A stretch of DNA of 64,000 bases from Haliclystus octoradiatus (GCA_916610825.1 OU744446.1:11466538-11530537), one strand, 5' to 3'; positions 13,601-24,737 are shown, counted from the first letter of the stretch. A program made the numbers and translations. The notes: generated from the letters alone by a model not told the origin.

Positions 13601-16600
13601 GATACTATATGAGCCTATATATTTTTGATCTTTGCAATCTCAGCAAGTATGTCTGTGATTTTCATGGCAGTCTATCAAAATACTAAGAGTTCGTTGAAAA
13701 TAAAATTTTATAAGTAAAAAAAAGATCTGAAAAATTGGTCTGATGGTGGTTCTTGTTATCAAATTTTCCAGAATAATAGCATCAACATTCTTTTAAAAGG
13801 AAATAAAATTCTATAATAAATCGCTATACTAATTCGATATTGATATTATGTTACATCTTGTTGTCAATATTTCTACGCGCTATTTATAATACATTACAGA
13901 TGTCGAATGAAAGAAAAGATGATTATGAATAAATTAATTATTTTGATAGAAAAACGAAAACAACTCATTTTGCCAGATTCGTGATATGCATATTTATTCA
14001 GAATTTATTGAAACGGACGCGATGGTTTATAGAGTGGAAATGTTTAGTGCAGCTTCAAAGATATAAATACCACAGCCGATGGTAATATTTAAATGCTCAT
14101 GTTATGATGTCTGACGAAAAGGATAATTTACTATGTAGAAAATGAATCTACTTTACCATGCATTTGATCACGATATGAAATGATCATTTTTGTCAGAATT
14201 ATTTTGAATAAAAGACAATCTTTATTTTATTCTTATCGGGCGTACATTCTCCTTTGATAAAATATGGTTGATAACTTATTATTGATTGGTGTATTAACTC
14301 AGAGAACCCGCTATTATGTATTTAAATGTTGTTCGGAGATTATGCCGCTCGTATAGTTTTTATTTGGATCTCATTTGGAAAATGGTAAGTTGTATTTTAA
14401 TAAATATTGTTTGCTATGATCGATTATTTCATGCAACCTTTTCACTTTTTATTTTTGTAACACAAGGTTTGTTACACTCATCCTAACTGTATTAAATATT
14501 TAAAAATGTTTTTGAATTATGTTTTTGTGCTTTTAAATTCAAAGCAAAATTTTTGAACGCTGAAAATATTATAATTATTATTATTTATCACAAATCATAC
14601 GCTCAATTCAATTTAACTTTGTTAAATGTTGATATACCTGAAATTAACTTTATTAAATGTTGATCAACGATAATAACAAGACACCGCTATTTTTATTCTC
14701 GAAACTGTAGTAACATACTGTGTCTTATTCGTATAGCAAGTCAACAAAATGAAATTTTAATTTTAATCGATGCCTACAATTCCTTCGTTAATTATGGAAG
14801 CAAAATCTGAAAATAAAAGCCTGCCTGCTCAAAACCAAATGATTCATATTTTTATATTAAATAATAAATTATAGAAATACTTTTGTGAAATGCCTTGATT
14901 GTTCTAAACTCTGTAATTTTAGACTGTAGACAGATAATCTATTCGAACTTTGAATATTTTTCGAATTAGTTGAACGCCTAACGTCATTTTGAAAATTCTT
15001 GCAAGTTAATTTGTTTTTATGCCCCGCGATAGATTGTTCATTTCAAAACAGATTGTTTGCTCAGTGTTCTCACAAATTGTATATCAAAATAGCCTTTTTA
15101 AAAGTGAAATGTTTTATATCTCGATTTTGAGAAAAGTAATGAACGGCATTTTGTTTCATTAATAAATTAAATTAAGACCTAAAGTCTCTTTAATTTTCAT
15201 AGCGTTTGTGCCGCGCTATATGTATTGCTGATATCAAAACTACATGAAATAGGTCTACGTTTCTTTGATTTCAAAAAAATATTTTGTTTGGCCTAGTTAT
15301 ACTGGTAATTCAATGTAATTCAGTATTTCGTATTGTTTTAATTATCATAAAACTGATTCAGTTTCAAGTTTCACTTGTTCAAACAACTTACACGCGGCTT
15401 TTAAATTCCAAGCAAAATATTTTTGTTCTGGAGATTTCAATTTGAATTCGATTTGGCTGCCCGCTAGATTATCGACCTATGAAATTTTTCAAAATCTCTG
15501 AATTTTTTAATGCAATGATATCAAATAAAATATCAGATGAAGTATATTATTTTAAAACAACGCCATAGACCCATACTTTTCATACAACAAATTTGTTACT
15601 GTACACGGTTATCTCGACACAAATGTTTGCATAATTTCGAGACAACGGATTATCCGTATTATATCGCCAGTAAGACGTACATAAGTCGCGGACAGACACA
15701 GAAATATCGAAATATCGAAATATAGTGATATATAAACAGACAGTATTATGTATATAAGTGATAATAATATAATTTTCCCATATAATGTTGTTACCTTGTC
15801 ATGCTAGAATTATTTGATATTGATATTTTGACAAGTTCCGAAATTATTTAAGAAGCTAATCAAATGTTTCTGCGTCAAAAAATAAGTGTTATTAAAAAGA
15901 CTTGCATGGTGTGAACATTTAGATTGCATCACAATTGAAATTCTACCTGTTTGTGTAATTTTATTATAATTCTTTATTAAAACTAAGCAATTTATTGTAG
16001 TCCACAATACAAGAAGGACAAACATTTTTTTACTTACAACTTCATTTTCAAAGAAAAACTTTTCATCGCCTCCTGTAGCTGGCCACACAACCTACAAATC
16101 AAATTGTCACAATTCATTAAGCAGGTTTAATTCAACAATAAACTGTATTTAAAAGAGGTAATATATAGCAATACAATAAAAAATTATAACACTGTATTAT
16201 TATAAAATATCAAATGCACACATTTCAAATAAAATGAAAAAAAAATACACATTCAAATAATCTTACGGTATATCTATCATTACCTCACTGAGTTTGTTTG
16301 ATTGTAAATCACCCAGAAGAAGAGTATCTGATGTAGTCGCAACAAGAAATCGGTCTTTACCCATAATTTTCACTGAATCAATCTACAAACAAGACAACTT
16401 TCCATCAAAACTCGATTCCTATAACATTTGAAACAAAAAATATTTGTCAAATATTAGATTGTTAGCATACATACTTCATAGCCGTAATGTGATTTTAGAA
16501 CAACTCTAGATCCAGATGAAAGATTCTTAACGATAACCTACAACGTAAATAAAGTCAACAAGCAACGTCTCAAATACAATTTTAAAAGTAACTTTTATAA

Positions 16601-19600
16601 CGAAATAAATAAAATTGAATGAACAACTCACCTGACTAAGACCAACATAAGTCATTTCAAATTTATTCTTATATATAGCTCTTCTGAGACAGCAATCAAA
16701 ACACTCTACTCCGCCACACAATGTACCCTGTAAATATATGACAACAATAGAGTCAATACTCTGTGAACAAATCATTGCAGCTGATTTGGGAAGATCGTGA
16801 ACAGTTAGTGAACATCATGAACAGTTTGTGTATAGTTCACAAACATTTCAAAAAGGTTCATGAACATTTCGTGACGCAGTTGATCAAATGTTCATATCAA
16901 TGCATTTGTCAACGTCTTTCTGCACACTTTAAGACAACCGCTTGTGAACTGTTTATTGATAGTGTTCATCCCCGGCAAAAAAAAAGTTGAGCACATGAAC
17001 AGAACAAGAACTTTACAAACTTTCATGAACTGTTCATCAGAACATCTTATAAGCAGTTCACGAACAGTTCATGAACGTTAAATGGCGGCCCAGTTAGGCC
17101 AGTTAACCTGCTCACAGAAAATTTAATGAAAAGCGGAAAATTTCCTGTTCACGAGGCTGTTAATCGTTTTTCAAATGGGAATATTAAACTTGTTGATATA
17201 TGAATGTAAAGTGGTTGACACTGAAATAGACCTGGTAATTCATATAATTTACTGGTTTTCTAACATATGAAACTTCCATAACATAGTTATCAAATCTAAA
17301 TCAAGATAATGGGTGATTTTCACAGCAGTTTCATTGTACAAAGCTCTAAACTCCTTCCAGATAAATTAAAAGTGTTTGAATTGTGTCTTCTTTCAATAGG
17401 CTAGCAACTATATAAACTGAATCCCCTACCACAACTAGTCTTGAGCCATCACGTTTCCAGGACAGACTTGAAATCGTATACAAATTTGGTATTTCTTTTG
17501 ATTTGAGTTCTTCCCACATTGTCTTACGAGGCATATAATTGAATATTCTCAACCTTGATAATGAAAAAAATTTGTTATAAGCGGCATTATTGATTGTATT
17601 TTGAAGTTTTTCAAATGCTCCACACAAAAATCAAAATGATTATTTTTGGGCTAATTTGCAGATTAGCTTACATGACAATATGAGTTGGACTGCATTTCAA
17701 ATCATTGTAAGCTGTCTTTCTAAGCTAAATTTAAAGTTGGAAACTATTTCAAACCATTTCAATGAATGTAGCTGTTTGATATTATACACCTGAAAAGTTG
17801 CATCTTGATAACAGAATGTTAGAAACTATTTCAAACCCCTTCAATAAATGTTCATGTTTGACATTTTACCTTTAAACAGTTGCATCTTGATAACAAAAGT
17901 GAACAACAACAAATAAAGTTGATCACTTCATATACATGTGCTAATGAAGCTTAGTTATTGTCTGTATAGCATCCAATGGGACCTCTGTGAGACATGTGAA
18001 AAGCTACACACCATTCGCAGCGGTGGATAATGATTGATTTCAAGATATGTTTCTTGTGTCTTACTACATGTATTACTAGACCAGCCATCTTAACATTCCA
18101 TAGATATGAGTATGTGACTAACCTGTCGTAGCTTCCAAGAACAATAGACTGCCCACTTGGACTGCAAGCAGCAACAGTAAATTCTTTCTCATTGTCATCT
18201 CTACTGTAATCAAACACTTGCGAGACGCGACCTAGAAATAGAAAAGATTTTCAGAAATTTTACTATTCAGTAAATTTAATTCGACACAGCTGAATGTCTA
18301 AGCATGGATGTCTGTTATTGATATTATCCAGTATCCATGACTATTGTCTTTACGAGGGTAAATAGAATGAATCAGAGTGAATTGTATTATACTGTTAGCA
18401 GATGAGGAAAATCGGCGGTCACATTGTTCAATTTTTAATTCAGGGGTTATTCTCACAATTAAATGATGAAAACTGCACCTTTTCAATTATCTTCCAAGTT
18501 AAAGGAAACAACCTAACTTTCTTCCAATTATAAACACTTGAATGAATACCAAACCGAATTTGAAGACCAAATTTGTCCCGGAATCTCCCGTCAGACCCCA
18601 ATTTATAGGTACAGTATGTTATTAACAAGAAATAAAAATTAGACTGGACATTTGCACAAGGAGATATGTTTTTATGATGTGTTGACATTCAAGTGTGTAA
18701 GAGAATACAAATCTGCCAGAATTTGTAAATTATACCTTCTTTTCCATAAACAGCAATACGTTTGTCGCAGCCAGCAGCATATATTGAATTCCCAGCCCAA
18801 CAGAGAGAATATGGAGAACAAGAATGCTTTACTAGCTGTCCCTGTAATTAATGATTAGAAGTAGATTATACTATGGTTTCTAATTTATCTAGAACAATGA
18901 TTGTTGGGCTGCACTGGGCTAGTTTAAATAACACCTCTAGTTAAGCAATAATATCCCCTGCGAAAAACAGTTCCGGAGTTCATGAACAGTTCATGAACAG
19001 TTCTGGAAATTTGGGTCCATTTAAAGTTCATGAACTGTTCATAAACTCTTGAACTGTTTTTTTGCAGGAGTAGTTGATGCATTCTTGGAATGTGACATCT
19101 GATGAAATTTGATATCAAAATGAATGCCATAAGAATGCTTTAATACCTGTGATAATCCTCCTGTATTGTCATCAAAGAAGAATCTGACAATTGCGCCATC
19201 TGCATGACCAGACAAAATCGCATTTCCAGTTAAACTGTAAACATGAAATAATTGAAATCAGTGTCTAGCTTAAGGAAAACAATTATTGATGTTGAGAAAA
19301 CATATTATAAACATACTTTGAACAAAGTGAAACACAGTAGACATCAGTTCCATAAACTGTTACTGATTTATTTGTTTTCAAATTGGCTGATCTGATCTAT
19401 GTATACAAATCATACAAATTATTACATTGTCAAATAGCATACATAAATAATTTAGAAACAAAAATATCTTCTAGTCTCAGGATATTTATAATCATGATAT
19501 TTTTAATTGTTTACATCAGGCAAAGAATTGAAACATATTGGAATTGCTTTACTGAACTATCCGTATGGATACATGTACTCTATATCTTCAGGGCTCAAGG

Positions 19601-22600
19601 CGTGGTTCTTTACCAACATAACATCACAAGAAATGTACGTTGATTTTAAGAAGAATATTGCAGATCAACTTCAACAGGTATTAATGGCAGAAATGTTTTG
19701 ATTGCCAAAGCAGATGAATGCAACTTGTACTGTATTGCAATTCTGTCTGGACCATTTGTTGAAATAACCTGAACTATCCGTATGGATACATGTACTCTAT
19801 ATCTTCAGGGCTCAAGGCGTGGTTCTTTACCAACATAACATCACAAGAAATGTACGTTGATTTTAAGAAGAATATTGCAGATCAACTTCAACAGGTATTA
19901 ATGGCAGAAATGTTTTGATTGCCAAAGCAGATGAATGCAACTTGTACTGTATTGCAATTCTGTCTGGACCATTTGTTGAAATAACCTGGTAATGGAAAGC
20001 TATGAAAGATCTGCTGTGGTCATGTGAAGCTTGTCAATACAAAACACTACAATCAATTTGAGTTGGTGCTGTAATGTTGAGTTCAATAATATGTCAACCA
20101 CTTCATTATCAACAGAAATTTTCACACAGAGGTGCCACAGTCAGGAAACATGGACTTCAGCAAGTTAGTGTTAATTATATCAGATATCATTTCAGCGTTT
20201 GAACACATCAACATAAACGATTGAGCATATAAATATCATTTTAGAAAATAAGATGAAAGACAAAGTTACTGATTTCTTGTTCCCTTGAAACTAACCTTTC
20301 CATCTGCAAGACCATAAATTACAATTGACTGTTCCGGCGGCCAGACAAGACATGTTACAGCACTCTATAATCAAACAATAAACAAACTCATTACTCTCTC
20401 CATTGTTATAATTCTATTCTTATCTCTCAAGGGTATTTTGGTTTGTACTGTAACTACAAACTGCTTTTGTAAATAAGAGGGATCATCCGACAATACCAAC
20501 ACTAAACCATGAAAATGCCATGAAAGTGTTGTGAAAAGACCGTGAAAATGTAGAAACGTGAAAACCACAAATTTTGTAGGCCATGAAAAGTTAGAAAACC
20601 AATAAAACTTCCATATTCACAATATTAAAATGTGAATATGCCATGCAAATTTCATGAAAACTACATGTAATTTCAAGCTTTTTCATGGTTTTGGTGTAAG
20701 TAGTGTGAGAAGGATTTAGGACTATTCGCACATCTTTATCCTAAATATGAATCCTTTGCAGGACCTTGAAGATCATAGAAAGACTAAAAATAATAGTGCA
20801 AAATGAAAAACAGCTTTCCTGCATCAAAATGTGCTAGACCAGATGACACAATTCTATAAGTATATACAAAACCTCTTAAACTGAGTACGCATTACACTGA
20901 AACATACTCACCTGTTGGACAAATTTATTACATATCACTTTTTTCTCACCCCTACAATAAGAATAAATCAATTGGGAAATATTATCACTATAGAAAATAT
21001 GAGCTGCACAATTTAGCATTGTTTTAAGATGACCTGTTTTATATCTTTTATCAATCAACATTGCGGAGGTAAAGTAGAAGCAGACCGGACTCTCTGACTT
21101 CCGATAAATGTTGATGAAAGAGCTGCAAATATTATCGTCAATTATTAAATCTTCAAAAATGTTTATTTCCAATTGGGCAATATGATCTTGTAATTGTGAT
21201 TGGTTTTATGCGTACTGTCCTAAAATGCAATGTGGGGATGCCTCTCTTGCCACAGTTGTCTATCTTGATAGCTTATCTTTGTGAGGGCGAGGTATATGTT
21301 ATTGTAATATTGAACTGCGGCTGTAACTGTAATATTGGAGTGCGGCCTTGGTGTAGTGGCTAGGGTGTTGGACCACGGCCCGCAGGGTCTCGGGTTCAAT
21401 CCCTGTCCGAAGCACTATAGGTTGGCGTCAGGAAGGGCATCCGGCTATTAAACGCACACAAGCTTCAAAATACTAACAAATTAACCAACCACCCAGGTGA
21501 AAAAAAGCTGTAAGCTTACCCGGTTCGTGGAAAAATGATAAATACAAAAAAAAAAAAAAAAAAAAAAAAACTTTCTTACATGCTGGATATTGTTTAACCT
21601 TATGCTAATTATTCAACTTGCTATTTTTGTGTGAGGTACTGCACCCGTGGAATTTACTGTGTATCGCTATTGCACTGCTGATCTATGCACTATGTACAAC
21701 CGGCATATCCTGGTTTGTATTGGGTAAGCATCTCTGAGACGGGAATCCTGTAGTGGCATTGAAGTAATGTCTTTGTATCTCTGTTCTGTAATACCTGGAG
21801 GCGATCTAGGTGTTTCTGCATAAAGTTACCGCTTGCATTTTGCTTCATCCTTTCTCGTCTCACTATCGCCCTCATACAATTAATACTGCAGTGATTTTAG
21901 CATTGAGCACTATAATTGTTGTTTTATGCCATTTAATTAGTTTTCCTTTCGCTGCCTTTTCGACAGCAAACACATAATAATCCTGCATACTAATTATATT
22001 TACCGTTTATATTAAGTTCTCTTTTGGGGAAAACAGGACCACACAGGAAAGTGGAACTAAATTTTTCCACCATTTAGAGCACTATGGCTTAGTACTACCT
22101 TAATCAAGCTTGTATATGTCGCATTTTGAAATCAATTTTTTTTCCTAAATCTGAGTGCAGCTATTATGATCACAAAGACAAACAAGTTTATTTGTTTGAA
22201 AAGTCTCTCAAAAATATGTTATGGTTTGGCTGGAAATATTTTTCTACATCAAAAGAATATAAAATTAGGTCTTCCTTTGTAATAGCATTTGGACTGACCA
22301 TTTATATCCCCGTTACTGGTACTGTATGCCCTCTTCCCTCAGTATAAACTAAAATTCAAGCTTACCATTGTTCTCCAATTTTATAAATGAATACCACATT
22401 GTCAGTTTGACCAACCGCTATTTTGGTTGAGTCTGGTGAGAAACCAAGACCTTTTACCATGTAACCCTTCTTATCAGTCTAAATGAGAAAAGAAAGTGAT
22501 AAATGATCAAGTTCATGGTACGATATGTGTTGCTTAAATGTTATTTTCTATCCCCGAAAGTCTATCTATTAGATAAATAAATAGTTTTTGAATGAATGAT

Positions 22601-24620
22601 ATTATTCCTACCCTAGGATCACCAGGCTTTGTAGCAAATTTGTCTTTCTTCTCTCCACTCTCATCATACAGAATCACAACTCTATCTGTTGTCACAACAG
22701 CCAGTTTATTGTTGTTTGGTGACCATGCCATAGCAGTAACCTTGGCAGCCCCATCCTATAAGATAATAATTATTAAATAAAATACAAATGTATGATATAG
22801 ACTATTTAATAAAGATTTATGATACTATTATTTTCAAATGATCTGCTCATCTCTCCGGCTTTATATATATCAAATTGTACGACATTGGCTTGATTTGAGA
22901 GAGACAGAAAAGGGCGATAATAATGTAGCTTCTATATTTTAATGAGACATGATCAAGTCAGATCAACGTTTACAAAAAGACTGATTACAAACTACGAAAG
23001 TAATCTATTTATGACAATTAACATTGCGTGACTGAAATATAAAACGCAAGCAATCAAATTACAGAGATATAGAAACAGGCCATTCATACCAATTGATACA
23101 ATAACCATAACAAATTAATTAAGTGAGAGCATAAATATCATATCAGATAAAAAAATACTTGTCAACAACAGGTATTACTAAATAATCTAAATACTACACT
23201 TCACCCAGATTTATACTAAGATAAATCTCATAACAAATCACTATATAACACTTTACCCAATAAAAATTACAAAGCCCTTAAACATCAAACAACTTATAAT
23301 TAAAATATCTCAATACAAATACATCTAGGCCTACCTTTTATCTAAATAACATCAATCATATTTGAAACGCACAAAATTAAAACCTTCCTGATCTCAACAT
23401 GAGCAAGTTCAAAAGTCACAAATTAATCTGTAAACTGAAAATAAAGGAACACAAAAATCCTATCCAACAATCCAATACAGTTATCAAGTAACTCCTTCTA
23501 TTGCAAAACATAATATTTCCTTCGTACTTTTACAAATTTTGCAGAGAAAAATTGATTTCTATAAATCTTTTCCAACAAAATAGGCCTATAGGTGAAAAAT
23601 GATAGGCCTACAGAAATTCTTGTTTTAATGTTGTTAAATTCTTTGACAAATTCCTGTTTCATGTTATCAAAAAAGGATGATTTTCGGTTTACGTTTTAAA
23701 GGTAGCCTATCTATCCCTCTGGAAGCGATTTCTGGTTCAGTTCACAGCTCAGTCCAAATTATTATTATTTTTTTTTTCGATTGCACATTATTAGGTTATG
23801 TAAAATTACGCCCGCGTCTGAAAATTTCATCATTTACAATTATTTCATTATTAATATTAAAATAGGGCATATAAGCAAAGATGAAAAAGTTAGAGCGTTG
23901 CAACATTTACTTTGACATGTTAACTTGCTGGTAAATACTTTCTTAGCAGATTATGTTTGTGTTTAAACGAAATAAATTCTTGTTGTTTTTATATTCATGA
24001 CCATCTTGCTTTTGATCGCAAGCGTTTCATTGATAACCTCAAATCAGACGTTTTGAAGGGACATGTAAAATTGTACATTTTTAAAATTAATTACGGTAGT
24101 AGATTCGTTCGAATTTTCATTTTCTATAAAAAAATAATAATGAATAGGCCTAATGAAAAATGAAAAAAAGCCTTCCCAAATTTTCAATGAAAGTTGACGA
24201 GAAACTATAAATCAATTTTCGTTAGCCTCAGGCTAAATTCCAAAACTAATTTAGGCCATCGTATGAGTTACAACGAGTAGGCCTATGCTATTTTATCCTA
24301 ACACACTAAGTCACTCCAAGAGTAGCCTGGAAGTCTTATTATTTATAACTGGGAGACATAGGTTTGTGCAAATTATTTTCCATACAATGCCTAATTTTTC
24401 AAATAAATGCAAGCATCGAGCAAATCGACTAGTACTGAACCTAGAATTAGTCTACGGAAAACATAAAGTTACATTTTCGTTGTCGCTCGCGCAGTGGCTT
24501 GCCAGCTAGGCTGGCAATAATTGAATATCCCATTCCCAATATGACATGTATCGTGGGCGTTCTAGAACTTCAAATACTCACTTGAGGCGGCAGAATGGTC
24601 TTCAGGTGTTTAAGATGCAT
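114..24620 (-). CDS. IFT172: IFT172, intraflagellar transport protein 172 (5' part, 33 exons; 3' end outside window)
   Basis: IFT172 is a large IFT-B subunit that binds the microtubule-based transport trains of cilia and acts in turnaround at the ciliary tip. The reading starts [13 protein letters not shown], the conserved IFT172 N-terminus, and continues collinearly with the vertebrate protein through 33 exons totalling 3,114 nt (1,038 codons). Every junction is GT-AG and every exon phase fits the next. The human protein is about 1,749 aa, so roughly 40% of the C-terminal TPR region lies beyond coordinate 1. Bases 1-113 are intron. Domain order is two WD40 propellers, then TPR-like helical repeats, as in the family. 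The next gene, ACSS2, lies on the same strand, with its stop about 2 kb upstream of this start. Introns hold many mobile elements but no exon is disrupted. Confidence 0.97.
386..565. mobile_element. pogo/Tigger-like MITE, truncated copy (IFT172 intron 32)
   Basis: Begins TA-CAGTGAAACAGTGTATA at 384 and carries the same internal words as the copy at 39672-39848 in the opposite orientation: AACAGCCAGCTA, GTGATCACTGTAACAGGTGG and TAGAGGTGACCGTTA. CAGT termini with a TA duplication suit the pogo/Tigger branch of Tc1/mariner. The right terminus has decayed. Confidence 0.6.
1377..1507. repeat. TTCATGAA-palindrome dispersed repeat copy
   Basis: Starts CCCTTGTGAGAAACAGTTC and ends with the inverse-like GTCCTGAAATGTTTTTCAC. 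Inside it has GTTCATGAACGTTAAACGG, the family core. It lies in IFT172 intron 30. Confidence 0.65.
2105..2280 (+). repeat. Dispersed repeat, copy 1 (pair with 24826-25130)
   Basis: GTGGGAATAAACCCCCAGA..., AAAAACAATGGC..., CTGGAAATTATTTCTT and GGGATTGGATCTAGCTTT recur in the same order at 24826-25010. This is an interspersed element of unknown class with two copies in the window. Confidence 0.7.
3041..3228. mobile_element. pogo/Tigger-like MITE with TA duplication (184 bp)
   Basis: The element at 3043-3226 starts CAGTGGAACCCGCTTAAGTG and ends with CTTAAGCGGGTTACACTG, a ~20-bp inverted repeat, and is flanked by TA on both sides (3041-3042, 3227-3228). CAGTnnAACCCGCTTA termini and a TA target site are typical of Tigger/pogo-like elements. 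It has no coding capacity and lies in IFT172 intron 26. Confidence 0.8.
3810..4171. mobile_element. Fold-back (palindromic) element, ~360 bp
   Basis: The left arm from 3810 (GCAAATCTACAATCTGTAGT) returns inverted, ending near 4171. The arms are ~150 bp with roughly 90% agreement, and the centre (~3965-4000) is short. Inner arm sequence GTGCACCGGAACTAGTT is matched by its inverse near 4005. Likely a MITE or fold-back element; class unknown. Confidence 0.7.
4535..5800. mobile_element. Penelope-like fold-back insertion with 13-bp target duplication
   Basis: A long inverted repeat: left arm 4548-5143, right arm 5238-5760, with a ~94-bp centre. The left arm carries an extra ~70 bp near 4733-4803. 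The direct repeat GATTAAATAACAT flanks it at 4535-4547 and 5788-5800. The right-arm end CTGACGATGATTTAAG...CGAAACCGTTGCAG resembles 3' ends of Penelope-like elements, as does the remnant at 9600-9700. Both arms encode mirror copies of the same hydrophobic ~100-residue frame ([20 protein letters not shown]). It lies in IFT172 intron 24. Confidence 0.6.
6617..6696. repeat. TTCATGAA-palindrome dispersed repeat copy
   Basis: Contains TTCATGAACAATTCATGAAC and GTTAAATGGC, and ends GACTGTTTTCGCAGGG. Short copy in IFT172 intron 22. A further scrap with CATGAACAGTTTG lies at 6832-6880. Confidence 0.6.
7394..7507. repeat. TTCATGAA-palindrome dispersed repeat copy
   Basis: Starts CCCGTGTGAATATAGTTCAT and ends GTTTTCACAAGG, with several TTCATGAA units and the inverted core GCCATTTAA. 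It abuts IFT172 exon 22. Confidence 0.6.
8132..24620 (-). CDS. IFT172: IFT172 exons 1-21: WD40 propeller half
   Basis: Exons in transcript order: 24582-24620, 22612-22755, 22366-22478, 20912-20951, 20296-20364, 19317-19396, 19147-19234, 18736-18841, 18123-18231, 17430-17553, 16632-16727, 16475-16537, 16284-16382, 16038-16091, 11989-12092, 11814-11899, 10767-10831, 10348-10395, 10178-10243, 8917-9018, 8132-8268. Landmarks I could read: [12 protein letters not shown] and [10 protein letters not shown] (exon 2), [11 protein letters not shown] (exon 4), [14 protein letters not shown] (exon 7), [14 protein letters not shown] (exons 9/10), [16 protein letters not shown] (exon 11), [16 protein letters not shown] (exon 14), [17 protein letters not shown] (exon 20) and [19 protein letters not shown] (exon 21). 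All match the family. This half encodes 610 codons. The largest intron (12093-16037) is mostly AT-rich sequence plus two SINE remnants. Confidence 0.96.
9220..9700 (+). pseudogene. Penelope-like element remnant: GIY-YIG endonuclease domain
   Basis: The plus strand reads [19 protein letters not shown], the CxxC-containing GIY-YIG start seen in Penelope-like retroelements. One frameshift later comes [19 protein letters not shown], then [20 protein letters not shown] and [17 protein letters not shown] followed by a stop. Downstream, CTGATGATGCCATGAAGA and GGCGAAACGTT match the usual 3' tail. It is a decayed 3' end with no reverse transcriptase, lying in IFT172 intron 19. Confidence 0.8.
10895..11175. 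repeat. TTCATGAA-family repeat, degenerate cluster
   Basis: Spread-out TTCATGAA, GAACGTTTTGTAAAGGTTCA and AACATTTCGCAAATTG words. Old copy in IFT172 intron 16. Confidence 0.45.
11300..11593. mobile_element. Short Mutator-like MITE (TAGCCTGC...GCAGGCTA, 276 bp)
   Basis: The element at 11309-11584 has ~35-bp TIRs (TAGCCTGCATACAGACAGAC... against ...GTCTGTCTGCACGCAGGCTA). Flanking 9-mers AGTTCTCTC and AGTTGACTC agree at 7 of 9 positions. It shares termini with the 1-kb element at 33377-34397. Confidence 0.7.
12300..12455 (-). mobile_element. tRNA-derived SINE, old copy (same family as 21337-21566)
   Basis: On the minus strand it shows the same blocks in order as the better SINE: a decayed B-box region, AAGCACTATTGGTTGGTGTC, AGAAAGGGCATATGGCCATT and the repeat TAACTAACTAACCAACC. 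Strongly diverged. Confidence 0.6.
12460..16030. other. IFT172 intron 14, mostly unassigned AT-rich sequence
   Basis: Apart from a SINE head at 13394-13475 I see no recognisable gene or element. Around 13070-13150 there is a run of related CCGATCCGA/CCCGAATCTGACCCGA words, a possible degenerate short repeat. Open frames here (13309-13533, 15537-15725) have no coding character. Confidence 0.5.
13394..13475 (-). mobile_element. tRNA-derived SINE head
   Basis: The minus strand reads GGCAGTGGCTAATTGGTTAA (A-box-like TGGCTAATTGG) and ~30 nt later CATTTCAAATCC (B-box-like), the layout of a tRNA-derived polymerase III promoter. No tail could be defined. Confidence 0.45.
16785..17090. repeat. TTCATGAA-palindrome dispersed repeat, long copy
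   Basis: About ten GTTCATGAAC-like units in ~300 bp, ending with GTTCATGAACGTTAAATGGC. Located in IFT172 intron 10, between exons 11 and 10. Confidence 0.65.
17738..17895. repeat. Diverged tandem duplication, ~82-bp unit
   Basis: GAAACTATTTCAAACC... to GTTGCATCTTGATAACA occurs twice in a row, diverged by roughly 20%, in IFT172 intron 9. Confidence 0.7.
18955..19070. repeat. TTCATGAA-palindrome element, best-preserved copy
   Basis: Left terminus CCCCTGCGAAAAACAGTTC is matched by the inverse of the right terminus GAACTGTTTTTTTGCAGGAG. Internal TTCATGAACAGTTCATGAAC and the inverted core CCATTTAAAGTTCATGAAC. This copy defines the family as a ~115-bp TIR-bounded MITE-like unit. It lies in IFT172 intron 7. 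Confidence 0.75.
19520..19987 (+). pseudogene. Exon-like segment with 217-bp perfect tandem duplication (unidentified)
   Basis: On the plus strand, antisense to IFT172, an acceptor-like TTTTAATTGTTTACATCAG precedes an open frame reading [20 protein letters not shown], then [20 protein letters not shown] and [11 protein letters not shown] donor-like CAG-GTATTA follows at ~19676. The block from 19554 to 19770 is repeated without visible change at 19771-19987, duplicating most of the exon and its donor. I do not recognise the protein; the [18 protein letters not shown] pattern loosely recalls VPS13 C-terminal motifs, but that is weak. Confidence 0.4.
20499..20696. repeat. MITE-like inverted-repeat element (~198 bp)
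   Basis: Starts ACACTAAACCATGAAAA and ends TTTTCATGGTTTTGGTGT (~17-bp inverted termini with an indel), with several CCATGAAA words inside. Lies in IFT172 intron 4. Confidence 0.5.
21337..21566 (+). mobile_element. tRNA-derived SINE with poly(A) tail
   Basis: A-box-like GTGTAGTGGCTAGGG and B-box GGGTTCAATCCC are spaced as in tRNA genes. Then comes GTTGGCGTCAGGAAGGGCAT followed by CCGGC, a tail block resembling 3' ends of RTE-type LINEs, then a 25-nt poly(A). It is a retroposed SINE mobilised by an RTE-like partner (family knowledge). It lies in IFT172 intron 3. Confidence 0.85.
21690..21890 (-). pseudogene. LINE reverse-transcriptase fragment
   Basis: The minus strand reads [20 protein letters not shown] and then [14 protein letters not shown]. 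This is the HLxRLQxLQNRAxRxIL block at the C-terminal side of Jockey/CR1/L2-type reverse transcriptases. Truncated at both sides, next to the SINE. Confidence 0.65.
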
Positions 24621-24725
24621 TTTATTTCAACAACTTTAACACATTTATGGTATTTTCCATGCGACAATCATTCATATCTCCATTAAATCTTCACTTAGCA
24701 ACAAGTAAACACTTTCCAAAACATG

Positions 24726-24737
24726 GCCGCCATTAAA
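24726..24737 (-). promoter_or_regulatory. YY1-like motif upstream of IFT172
   Basis: On the minus strand the sequence reads AATGGCGGCC, close to the YY1 consensus CAANATGGCGGC that often sits at transcription starts of housekeeping genes. It lies about 105 bp upstream of the IFT172 start codon. This is a motif match only; no expression evidence is visible. Confidence 0.35.

Noticed and set aside
14335-14393. Possible plus-strand first exon ending ATG-GTAAGT in IFT172 intron 14
   Set aside because: One donor-like site and a short frame are not enough; no following exon found.
21355-21420. Functional tRNA gene
   Set aside because: A and B boxes are present but the sequence continues into a SINE body, an RTE-like tail and poly(A), so it is a retroposon.
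24690-24710. RFX X-box for ciliary control of IFT172
   Set aside because: Only a half-site (GTTGCTA on the minus strand) is present; the second half is missing.
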